DNA of 64,000 nucleotides, from positions 43,730,501 through 43,794,500 of the forward strand of contig CM043697.1 of NCBI GenBank assembly GCA_023935145.1. Reading direction: 5' to 3'. The position numbers and the translations under genes were made by a program. The notes under the pieces are model-generated. The model worked only from the letters and a program-made list of their open reading frames with translations, was not told the DNA's origin and ran no database searches. Positions 1 through 8,889 of this stretch are shown piece after piece. The number at the start of each line of letters is the position of its first letter. Position 1 is the stretch's first letter. This DNA comes from Bretschneidera sinensis (lineage: Eukaryota > Streptophyta > Magnoliopsida > Brassicales > Akaniaceae).

Positions 1-230
1 CGGATGCAACAACCTATTGGGTTTAGGCCCATCATAACAAGCCCAAACGATATCATTTTTTAGACTTTCTTAGGTCCAAATTGAAGTTCAAGACGTCATC
101 TTTCCAGCCCAACAAGTTTCAGCTCATTTGGAGATGTGTGGAAGAAGATATGACCGTTTGAATTCTGCCAGTTGAGTCCTCCTGAAATTCTGGGATTGTA
201 TTCCTCTTTCTTACTTTTGGCCATTCCTTG

Positions 231-297
231 ATTCCTTGCATGTTTTAGGGATTGTTTCCTTGCATGTTTTAGGGATTGTTTCCTTGCATGTTTCATG
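231..297 (+). repeat. Short tandem repeat, three 24-bp units
   Basis: Three consecutive units built on TTCCTTGCATGTTTTAGGG, the last one degenerate, lie about 60 bp upstream of the TATA box of the LTR-like stretch. Upstream iterations of this kind are common in LTR promoter regions; no function can be read from the sequence. Confidence 0.7.
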
Positions 298-355
298 GCT
301 TGTTTTTAGCATTGTTTTCTTGCTTTTCCTAAGCTTAGAGGGTTGTTCTAAGCTC

Positions 356-363
356 TATAAATA
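356..363 (+). promoter_or_regulatory. TATA box of the left LTR-like stretch
   Basis: TATAAATA in the context AGCTCTATAAATAGGG, followed by an AC-rich leader-like region. It fits a plant RNA polymerase II core promoter and supports reading 1-1440 as an LTR in + orientation. Confidence 0.55.
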
Positions 364-1440
364 GGGTGTTTGTAAGCTGAAAGAGATCATCTTTTCTCTT
401 GGAACCATCTCTACTCAAAATTAAAGAAGCAAAAAGCTGAAACACTCCACCATTCAATCTCTAATTGTGAGCACATTAGGACTTTTCCAAAATGTGTTCT
501 CCTTCATCTATCATCATAGCCGTGAGGTTCATCACCATTAACATCTCAGGCTTCCTTGAGTGTGTTCAAGAAGTGTACCCCTTACGGCTATTCTTTTTAA
601 TTGTTTCAGCCTTGGATTCTTATGTTGGAGATTATTGTTAATTCAATGAGTTGGTTAATTTTTAGATTTATTCTTTGATGTTTTTTAATTGTTCATGATA
701 TGTAGACATATGAATTCATGATCTTTATTACATATGTTGAATTTTCAATTCTGTTATATTGAAAACTTTGATATTGCAAATCATTGAAGCCATAATCACA
801 CTTTCGATCACCTAATTGATCTGGAGTACGATTTAAAGTGGTAAAAGCTATGAACAATAGCCAATGTTTTGGAAATTGCATGTTCTTTATCCATGGACTT
901 TTTCATAGGAAAAAGGAACATGTTATTGAATCATAATTCCTTTTGATCTTAATGATTTGTTTAAGTAATTGTAAGGATGTGCTGAGTATTAATTTGATTG
1001 CTTAAACAAAATAACTAGTTGATGGACTTTTCCTAAACTTAGTGATTATCTAAGAAGGAATTTATAAAGTGCATGATCTCTTTAGCTTGCACTTTGATTC
1101 AATTCTGATATGTGATTGAGGCACGAATTCGTTGTCTACATTGAAACAATTTGATTAGTCATTTAACAAACTTGATTTTCTGAATTGTGAGAGAAAATGA
1201 TCAATTGTAAATAATTATTCTTTAATTTCCTTAGTAAAATTAGTAAAAAGAAAAATCAGATCATGAAGACCCCCCTAATCTTGTGTAATGTTAATAGATG
1301 TAGATTTATATTTGTTTATAAATTGCTAATTTAACCAACCAAATCATTTTTTATTATTTTTATGACCCTTTAGTATAGAGTACCCACAATCCCCGGCTAA
1401 TAACGATACCTTACTAATCACTTTACTACAATCTTCTGCA

Positions 1441-1875
1441 GGGTTTGTTGATGACCGAAATAAACGGTCTATCAGTCACCCAAAGAGGAATAGAAGCTAA
1501 CTTAGAAAAAATTTGAGGTTATCCTTAACATGACCCCTCATCGGACAGTAAAAGAAGTACATGGGTTAACAAGACATATAGCAGAACTTAACCGTTTCAT
1601 GTCAAAATCTTTAGAGAAATGTCTCCCCTTCTTCTGAGCCATCAATAAGGAAAAAGAATTTATCTGGACTAAAGGCTGTCAAAAAGCCTTTAAAGATTTG
1701 AAAGAATATTTGAGCTCTCTTCCGCTTCTTACCAAGCTTGTCACGGGAAAGGAACTCTTCCTATATTTATCGGTCGGGCAAGAAGTAATGGCCTCTGTTT
1801 TGATTCAGAAAGATATGGGTATCCAGAAACCCGTGTACTACGTTAGTAAATTTCTCAATAATGCAGAGGTACGGT
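1441..1875 (+). pseudogene. Tat-A: Ty3/gypsy (Tat lineage) RT-RNase H fragment
   Basis: Broken pol fragment read on the + strand. Before 1698 the frame is interrupted by stops and shifts, but RGIEAN, RTVKEV, LNRFMSKSLEKCLPFF and FIWTKGCQKAFKDLK can be read; these are hallmarks of the RT-to-RNase H connection in Tat/Ogre-type gypsy elements. From 1698 the frame is open through LPLLTK, LFLYLSV and PVYYVSKFLNNAEVR, the start of the gypsy RNase H domain. It stops at NAEVR because the Tat-B 3' LTR is inserted there, five bases before 1876. It is the oldest layer seen here; its other half should lie beyond the right edge. Confidence 0.8.
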
Positions 1876-2629
1876 TGTAGGTACCAATTTTTTTTTGCCT
1901 GAGACCCATGCATCTGGCTCATTACCCAAGGCCACTCCCTTTAAAGAATGTGGATATGGCGAGGGTGTGGATTAAGATGAGTAGGCATATGGAAACGAGT
2001 GAAACCTACCAAGTCTAATACAATTTATAAGTAGTAAAGAGGCTCCTATGATGGGTGTGCTTTTAATGTATTAGACAATGGGTCATTTGTCATCCAAGCA
2101 TAAAGCAAGGATGACAGATAAGGAGCTGCCATTTGACCTTGAAAGGGGTCAAATCCCTTGTCATTGGTCTATATGAGAAATTCAAAAGCTCAGGAGATTT
2201 GACTGCAAAAGAGTGAGGATTTAAAGCTCTCTCCTTTACCTAGACCAAAGTCTAGCCGTTTGTGTTTCAAGGAAATTAATTAAAATTTTGATTCAAGTAT
2301 TATTATCATACACTACTAATAAAACCAAACACACATTTTACAATTTTTATTCAAACAAAGCAACACCAAATATAAACTTTAAAGTAATGCAGCAAAAGTA
2401 AGTATATAAAGGAAATAAATTGCTTTGACTATGAAGAAAAAAAAATATTAAAACTACTTGAAAAGTGTGGATGAGAAGTAAATTAAAGTGCATTCAAACT
2501 AGGTGGATTAATTATGTAAGTTAAACTAGATGGATTGAGACTAAATTATTTTAAACTAGATGAATTGAACTTGAAGACTATTTTGAATGAATTAAACTAA
2601 GCTACTTTAAACTAGACCAGTTAAAAAAA

Positions 2630-3521
2630 TGTTAGTATTTGTCTAAGGTTAAAACGTGTCCAAGTATGGTTCAAAGATGGTTAAAGTCTAAACCGAAGGT
2701 GGAAGATCAAAGTTCAGCAAGTTAGAAGGCTGCACACATGTGTGTGCTTCATTTTGGAGCAAGGGAAGGCCATGAGCACTAGTGTGCGCACTTCTGCATA
2801 CAAGTAGAAGGGTGTTGTGTGAAGGGGACAACAACTCAAAGCTGTAGTGCTGGAATCTGGCAGGAATAGCACAAGGGACAGAAACTCAAAGCTACAATGC
2901 TGGGAAGTCGATGCTGCAGCACTGACTGGCAGCATGCATGAGGACTTTCTTAGGTGCGTGTGTGCAAGGTCAAAACACACAGCACCATTTAGGAAAGTGA
3001 TGAAGGGCCTTGATTAAGTGGGAATCATGATCAAAGGGTGAGGATTGAATCTCAAGAATGTCTAAGAAGTGGATGGCTATAAAAAGGGTTCCCAAGCCTC
3101 ATTTTTCACATATAGAATAAAACATAAATAAGACACACTTTGAGATCAATTATATTACAAGAGAGAATTGTGTGAGAGACATTAACACAAGAGGGACTCT
3201 TTGTAGTGAGGCTGGTTGTAAAGAAGTGAGCATTGTTAGTTCTCATCTTCTTCCTTCTCTTCTTGGTTTCTTCAAGAACTTGTTGTTTCTTGAAGGGGAC
3301 TGCTGTAACTTGTAAGAATCATTTGATTTAGTGCAAAGAGTTTGGAGGAACTCATAGGGACGTAGGCACATTACCGAACCTCGATAACAATTGCTTGTCT
3401 TCTTTCTTTCTTTGATTTGATGTTCTTGTGTTCGATTGCTGAAATTATTTCTACAAGTCATTCTAGACTTAGGTTTTTGGAAGATCACCACCTGAGCATC
3501 TTGTCAAGGTGATTTCCAACA
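2630..3521 (+). mobile_element. Solo LTR, probably Ty1/copia, inserted in the Tat-B 3' LTR
   Basis: This 892-bp block is absent from the other Tat-B LTR copy: there the sequence runs straight from the A-run near 62942 into AGGAATTAAGC. The block starts TGTTAG and ends TTTCCAACA (TG...CA). It interrupts a run of seven As, giving an A5 target duplication that is ambiguous because of the A-run. A TATA box (TATAAAAA, 3078-3085) and an ATCACC...GGTGAT inverted repeat near the right end support an LTR on the + strand. There is no coding sequence, so it is a solo LTR or a TRIM-like element. Confidence 0.75.
3078..3085 (+). promoter_or_regulatory. TATA box of the solo LTR
   Basis: TATAAAAA in the context ATGGCTATAAAAAGGG, placed in the middle of the LTR as expected at a U3/R boundary. 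Confidence 0.5.
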
Positions 3522-4363
3522 AAAAAAAATAGGAATTAAGCTAAATAGATTTAAACTAAACTACTTTAAAGATGAGATTCAAAATAACTAATAACTAGTA
3601 ACATTTTTAATGGGCCAAAGGGGGCCCAAAATTAACAAGTTTCAAAGGGACCAAAATTCTTCTTAAAGAATTAAAGTTCACATGTAATTAATGACAACAT
3701 AAAATAAAACATCTAACTTAAAGAACATAAAAAATCTTAAGGTACTAAACTAAAGGAAAGAACTTTAAAACTATCGTTAACTTAACATTGCATTTAACGA
3801 AGAGACTACATATGACTAGTAGCTAACTAAATAAAGACATATAAATAGTGAAAGAGAAAATGCAAAGAAACTAGTAAGTATCTTAAGAGGAAACTTTCTA
3901 AGTGAGCTAAATTAATCTAGTTTATTTTCAAGATGGTTTAAACACATGAATCATGCTAGTGATTTATTTTGAAAAAAAGTATAAGCTTAACCAACCTTCT
4001 TTGGCTAAGGAAAATTTTCACGTGCGGGGATTATCCTCGGAGATCTGTGTGCTCTTTTGGACTTAGTGAAGTTGGAAGAATGATTTGAATAAAGATTAGA
4101 AGACCCAAAAAACAAAAGGGTGACCGAAAATGATGAAGATCTCTCACTAGTTCTTCTTTTTTGTTTCACTCTTTGCTCTTTTCTCACCTTCCTTGAACAC
4201 TCTCTTCTCTTTTTTATTTTCCTCTCTTTTATCTTCCTATTCTTCTCTATTTTCCTCTCTTTACCCACTTCTTTCTTGCTCTCTAAACTTTCTCTCTTTT
4301 CTCTCTTTTTTGCATTACTTTGTCTTAGTGTTGTGTTGGTTTCTTTGCATTAGCAAAATGAGG

Positions 4364-4371
4364 TATTTATA
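4364..4371 (-). promoter_or_regulatory. TATA box of the Tat-B 3' LTR
   Basis: TATAAATA on the minus strand, present at the equivalent place in the other LTR copy (63766-63773). Downstream on the minus strand the transcript would run through a purine-rich tract; the + strand there is the CT-rich block at 4140-4330. Confidence 0.55.
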
Positions 4372-5650
4372 AGAGGACTAAGGGCTGGCCAAGATATTAA
4401 AAAAAAGCAAAATAATGGGTGAAAAGAAGGTGCATGGCTGATCATATAGGGAAGGGGAAAAGTATTTTAAACTTTTGAGATGAAAAAAGTGTTTCACTTT
4501 TGGGGTGTAAATGTGGGGCTAGAGAAGTGAGATGTGGTAAACCAAGTGAAAAGTAAGAGGGAAAAGAATTTTCGGTGGCTGGACATGGGGAAGAGGGAAG
4601 GGTTTCTTTGAGGTAAAAAAAGTGAAGAAGAAGCTTTGCAAAAAGGTGAACAAGAAATGACATTTTGGAGTGTTTTCAATAAAGCAAAAGCAAAAGCAAA
4701 AAAGGTGAGGAGAAACATTTCTTGCTTTGGATGACCAAAGAGGGTGAAAAAAACACAAATTTTCTTTGGTTTTTGATATATAATAAAATGGAAATTCTTA
4801 AGGAAAAAAAGAGTGCAATTATAAAGCAAAATAAATGAGAAAAAGGCTTCACATTCTTTAAAAAAATGTTGTTTTTAGGTGCTTTTTTTGGGGTATAAAA
4901 TGTGACTTTTTGGATTAAAAAAAGGTGTTATTTAACATTTAGAAAAGGGTGGAAGATTAATAAGGTAATGTCTAATTAACTAAGAAAAAAGAGAAGAAGA
5001 GAGACTCTTTTTTGGCACACATGGTTGTCCAAAGGGAGAAAACTCAGTTACTTTATAAGTGCATTATTATTGCTTTTTAGGTGAAAAAAGTCTAATTTTG
5101 CATAGAAAAAAGGTAGTATTTGGTAAAAAAAAAAGAAAGAATCTAGGACGGAGATGTGAGTTCAAAAATAAAAAAAAAAATTAGTGAAAATTCCTCATTA
5201 TGGCCAACCACATAGGGAGAGGAGAGTGACATCTTTTTTGTTATAAGAAAATAACTTTTACTTTGAGAAAAGTGAACCAATCAAGAAGTGTCAAGTGGAG
5301 GTTGAAATTGAAAGTTCACCATTAAAAATTAAAAGTCTTTTTGGGCTTGAAATTTGGACAAAAAATGTTTGGGCTTATGAAAGATCAATGGGCTTTAGTG
5401 GGTTTTGGATTGGGTCAAAATTTAAATGAAGACTTTGGTCTTAGATTAGTTTAATCAAATAAATTCCAATTGATTTAAACCCAAAGTGAATTAAATGGAT
5501 TGAACAAAAGGGTCTTCCAATTGCTCCTAATCCTCAATTAAATCTATACTTCCTCACTTACCAAGTCCGAGCACACTAGGATCAAAGATTCGTCATAGGA
5601 ACCTGCATGTGGTCTGTTAAAAATTTTTGGAACGAAATTGGATGTCTACA

Positions 5651-5660
5651 ATTTTCCCTC
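5651..5660 (-). other. Polypurine tract of Tat-B
   Basis: Reads GAGGGAAAAT on the minus strand and directly abuts the LTR start TGTAGACATCC. This position defines the left LTR as the 3' LTR of a minus-strand element. Confidence 0.7.
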
Positions 5661-5884
5661 ATTTGATTGGTGCTCATTTTAAGAGTTCCAATCAAAGGCT
5701 GTGAGTGATCACTATTTCTTTTCAAAATTTTAGAATGATAAATATGCGATGTGTGCATAAAAGTAAACGTGTTGTTGAGAAAAGTTGGTTTCATTGGATC
5801 ACCTACGAGAATGATACGTACCTGGAGTGGTGGAGCTAGTGTTCGTTTACTTGTATGATACTTCTAGACTTATTGGTGCCTACT

Positions 5885-6290
5885 GTGAGGACTTTAGTTT
5901 GCCTACTGACGAGGATTTTGGCTTGCCTACTGACGAAGGCTTTGGTTTGCTTGCTGACGAAGACTTCGAGTTTGTGACTTTGTCTGCTAACAAGGACTTT
6001 GATTTGCCTCCTAACGAGGACTTTGGTTTGTGATTTTGCCTGCTAATGAGGACTTAGGTTTGCCTATTGACGAGGACTTTGGTTTGTCTGTTGATGAGGA
6101 CTTAAGTTTACCTACTGATGAGGACCTAGGTTTGACTACTGATGAGGACTTTTGTTTGCCTGCTGATAAAGACATTGGGTTGCCTGCTACAAGGACTTTG
6201 GTTTGTGATTTTTCCTGCTAATGAGAACTTTGGTTTGCCTACTGGTGAGGACATTGGGTTGCCTGCTACAAGAACTTTGGTTTGCCTAAT
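5885..6290 (+). repeat. 24-bp coding minisatellite (DEDFGLPT-type 8-residue repeat)
   Basis: About sixteen imperfect units of the type GACGAGGACTTTGGTTTGCC. In the + frames each unit reads roughly DEDFGLPT. Most units are 24 bp, keeping the reading frame; a few carry an extra TTTGTGATTTTGCC-like block. Two frames are open (5827-6033 and 6030-6221), separated by a shift. The repeat lies in the 3' internal part of Tat-B, antisense to it and just upstream of the antisense ORF at 6471, so it may be an N-terminal or separate low-complexity product. Confidence 0.75.
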
Positions 6291-6470
6291 TCGTAAACTC
6301 TAGGCTGTTTGGATTTTAGCAGCCTATTCTTTGACCATTTAATTTTATTTGACTCAAAACATGCATTTAAACCCAATTTTTCCTCTCACTTGGTACACAT
6401 GCTCTAGTAGTTCTAAGAACGAAGCTTCACAACTTGTCCATAATCTTTCTTCCTTACTTCTTCAAAAGAA

Positions 6471-7136
6471 ATGGCCATGGAAGTTATCTCAGCTCAGTTG
6501 ATACACTGGATTGGCAACATGAAAGGCATCGAGCTCTAAAATTTCTCTCACTATGTCATCAACACGATTTTTTCACTCAAAAGCGTTAAAATCGACTGGG
6601 ATTTCTTGAAGGCGGCTGCAACAAGGTGGGATCCTGATACCCACGTCTTTTGGTTTGGTTTTGATGAACTATGTTCGACGTATGAGGAATTTTGCATGCT
6701 CATCCATCGAAAGCCATCCAACAAAATTTTCCTTTCTCCACACATGGATCATTACACTGAACTTGTCATGGAATTATTTGGGATCACCAAGGGCCGAGTC
6801 AAAACTATCTTGTCGGGCGACTGTTTTGATGTAGTGCCTTTAGCATCCGATCTTTTTGGAACTGAAGTAAAAGATTTTACCAACCATCGTCAGAATATAC
6901 TATTCCTCTGCCTCTTTGTCACATTTTTCATGAAGGATCGTAGTAAGAGGGTCTATAAAACATTGCTCGACGTGGTCCAACAATCAAAAGAAAGATCATG
7001 TCTGATAGGTGCTGGAACGCCAAAAAAACAAACATGTAAATCAATTCTTTGCTCTAAAAATTATTGTATGAAATATAGTGGAAATAAAATGTCATTTACC
7101 ACAGAAGATTGTAAATTAATTCAATTAAACACTTAA
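6471..7136 (+). pseudogene. Antisense extra ORF of Tat-B, DUF7745/plant-mobile-domain-like
   Basis: Opens with ATG at 6471 (MAMEVISAQLIHWIGNMKG), has an in-frame TAA at 6537 and is open again from 6540 to 7136. The segment RWDPDTHVFWFGFDELC followed by STYEEFCMLI, then LVMELFGITKG, resembles the plant-specific DUF7745/plant mobile domain group often found in retroelement-linked ORFs. Additional antisense ORFs near the 3' LTR are known in Tat-lineage elements, and this one has that position and orientation. Beyond about codon 180 the frame probably runs into the Ath-A LTR (from about 7011), so the true C-terminus is lost. No catalytic motif is visible; function unknown. Confidence 0.6.
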
Positions 7137-7622
7137 TTGTTAAAAGAAAAAATATAAACTAAATAATTTCTAAACTAAATTAAATTCAAAACAACCTAAT
7201 AAACTAAATGATTAACTAAAAATTATGAATAATGAAAGACAACTAAAATATGATTCAAAATTGAATAAACTTTGTAACAATAATGAGAAAACTGGTCAAT
7301 GGATCATTCTCCACCACTAGACATAAAATGATGAATCAATATTAGAGTTATCCCCAAATTCCTAATAAAATTATCAACCGTAGATAATAATAAGCTCTAT
7401 TACCCCAATCTTTCCTTAGTTTGTTGTCAAGTAAAACAAGCTCTTTACTTAATATCTATCTAATAAATAACCTAGAATAAGCTCTCTAAATTTAATTTAA
7501 TAGAAGCATTAGGTTAAGAAAGATAGGTTGGTCCAAGAAACAAACGCATAAGCTCTGTTCATTTATCTTGAGTTATGTTCCATATAATAATCACACGAAA
7601 ATATCCCATCATTAGTTATTAC
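7011..7622 (-). repeat. Ath-A LTR, left piece
   Basis: AT-rich, non-coding, ending at the ATTAC target site of Sire-1. On the minus strand it reads toward CTGTGGTAAATGACATT, which resembles the conserved CCTGTGG...GATAC end of Athila LTRs, then TTTTTTTGGCGTTCC, reminiscent of the start of an Athila PBS. There is no gene here. Confidence 0.55.
7618..7622. other. Target-site duplication of Sire-1, left copy (ATTAC)
   Basis: ATTAC directly precedes the left LTR and is repeated at 24742-24746 directly after the right LTR. A 5-bp duplication is normal for Ty1/copia integration. Confidence 0.9.
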
Positions 7623-7944
7623 TATTGACCCTCACATGTATTTTAATGATGACAAAACACAACTATTACTAGTTACTATACTAACAGTACAATCTAAGTG
7701 TAGTAAGCAACAAAAGCATTCAACTAAGGATCAAGGTGCAAGAACTCATACCGAATCAATCCTTCAAGTAAAGACTGAAGAACTAGTATAGGTCTAAGGT
7801 ATTAAAACCAGTGTAAGTCTCACTTGTACATTGTAATAGCATGTTCAATGGCTCGCACACAAAATGTTTTTTAAACAGAACTTTTTAATCAGATGTTTTT
7901 AAGTTAGAATTTTTGTTTAACACAGAAAAACTGGGTTGGAAGAC

Positions 7945-8195
7945 AACCCAGTTGACTGGGTACATATACCAGTCGATTGGTATATGGGACAGTAAGTCCC
8001 CAGTCGACTGGATGAAACAAACCAGTCGATTAGTAAAATGGACAGTGAGTCCCCAGTCGGCTGGATGGAACATACCAGTCGACTGGTAAAATGGAAAGAC
8101 AGTCCCCAGTCAACTGGTACCCCAGAAAATTTAAAAAAAAAAGAAATTTTAAGAGGACCCAGTCGATTGGTATCTCGACCCAATCGACTGGTAGT
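7945..8195 (+). repeat. CCAGTCGACTGG palindrome cluster, Sire-1 5' LTR
   Basis: Nine units spaced roughly 25-35 bp; two are perfect 12-bp palindromes and the rest mostly differ by C-to-T or G-to-A (TTGACTGG, TCGATTGG, TCAACTGG, CAATCGAC). The cluster lies about 90 bp upstream of the TATA box, in U3. Confidence 0.9.
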
Positions 8196-8205
8196 TCAAA
8201 AAATA

Positions 8206-8216
8206 TGACCGTTGGA
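8206..8216 (-). promoter_or_regulatory. MSA-like (MYB3R) site in Sire-1 5' LTR
   Basis: The minus strand reads TCCAACGGTCA, a full match to the plant mitosis-specific activator consensus YCYAACGGYYA. It lies between the palindrome cluster and the TATA box and is also intact in the 3' LTR (24114-24124). Functional binding is inference. Confidence 0.45.
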
Positions 8217-8286
8217 CTCGAAATCTGATCTTTTAAAGACACAATCATTTCAAATTAAAGTCCCAACGACCATATTAATTGATGGC

Positions 8287-8294
8287 TATATAAA
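8287..8294 (+). promoter_or_regulatory. TATA box of Sire-1 5' LTR
   Basis: TATATAAA in the context GGCTATATAAACCCAC, conserved in the 3' LTR at 24195-24202 and, as TATTTAAA, in Sire-2 and Sire-3. It defines the likely U3/R region. Confidence 0.65.
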
Positions 8295-8836
8295 CCCACT
8301 CTATTGAGCATTCAATAGAGAGCTGAAGATATTCAAAAGATAAGAACACACACAATCAAGTCATTTACTCTTTGAAACACAAAAAGCTTTGAAATATTCT
8401 TGCTGAGCCATTCTTCAAGCTTTACTATGAAAGAGAGACATTATTCAGTTGTATAAGCTTTCATTTGCTGTCTCTCAACCATTTACTTTACAGCATTTAT
8501 TGTAAAGGGATTACTTCCGAAAGGAAGGGGATAGCTTCCAAGAGGATGGGATTGTAAGGTTTGTGCAACACCGGTGAAGTTGTACGACTAATTTTCTTAG
8601 TGAATTACTTCAAGGAGGTTCCTTGAAGAGAGTGGATGTAGGGTCGGAACGAATCCGATATTGCCAAACCACTATAATCTGAGTTTGCATTCTCTACTCC
8701 TTAAACTCTTTATTTACAGCACATTACTTCTTTAAATGCTTGTTGGTTATATATTTTTATAAACTTGTGTTTATTCCGCGAAAGTTTTTAAAAACCCAAT
8801 TGACCCCCCTCTTGGGTTGAATCCTCAGTCTACAAT

Positions 8837-8848
8837 TGGTATCAGAGC
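8837..8848 (+). other. Primer-binding site of Sire-1 (tRNA-Met type)
   Basis: TGGTATCAGAGC, two bases after the LTR end, matches the initiator tRNA-Met PBS common in Ty1/copia elements. Confidence 0.9.
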
Positions 8849-8889
8849 CTCGTTCTCAATTTTAGGCTTAATATCCTTGAGTTGATCCA

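Larger units (their letters stand above)
1..1440 (+). repeat. LTR-like sequence, partial (left part outside window)
   Basis: There is no coding potential beyond short chance frames. The stretch looks like an LTR on the + strand: a TATA box near 356, then a long AT-rich transcribed-like region, ending near 1440 with a motif typical of the ends of plant Ty3/gypsy LTRs (ACCCACAATCCCCGG, then GATACC, then CTTCTGCA). No primer-binding site follows; a Tat-type RT fragment starts directly, so the two were probably joined by a deletion. The family assignment is inference. Confidence 0.45.
1876..5650 (-). repeat. Tat-B 3' LTR (with a solo LTR inserted)
   Basis: On the minus strand it begins TGTAGACATCC and ends GGTACCTACA (TG...CA). 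It aligns with the sequence from 62198 to the window end, for example AAAGAATGTGGATATGGCGA at the edge and the pyrimidine-rich block near 4140-4330. Without the 892-bp insertion at 2630-3521 the LTR is about 2.9 kb, in the size range of Tat/Ogre LTRs. A polypurine tract lies directly inside its right edge. Confidence 0.8.
7623..8834 (+). repeat. Sire-1 5' LTR
   Basis: Starts TATTGACCCTCAC (the 3' LTR has the intact TGTTGACCCTCAC) and ends CCTCAGTCTACA, two bases before the PBS. It contains the palindrome cluster (7945-8195), an MSA-like site, a TATA box at 8287 and a short hairpin VNTR near 8514-8548. Confidence 0.9.

Noticed and set aside
2714..2980. Cys/Ser-rich ORF on the minus strand
   Set aside because: Lies inside the solo LTR, antisense to its promoter, no recognisable domain.
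4120..4353. Open frame with a very hydrophobic Phe/Leu/Ser-rich product on the + strand
   Set aside because: It is the translation of a CT-rich tract in the Tat-B LTR, also present in the other LTR copy (63534-63803); no codon pattern or homology.
7945..8195. Regularly spaced short palindromes look like a CRISPR array
   Set aside because: Spacing and units are irregular, the units are self-palindromic, spacers recur between LTR copies, there are no cas genes, and the context is a plant LTR.
8837..8848. tRNA-Met-like match as a possible tRNA gene
   Set aside because: Only the 12-base primer-binding sequence matches; no cloverleaf around it. The same holds for the other PBS sites.
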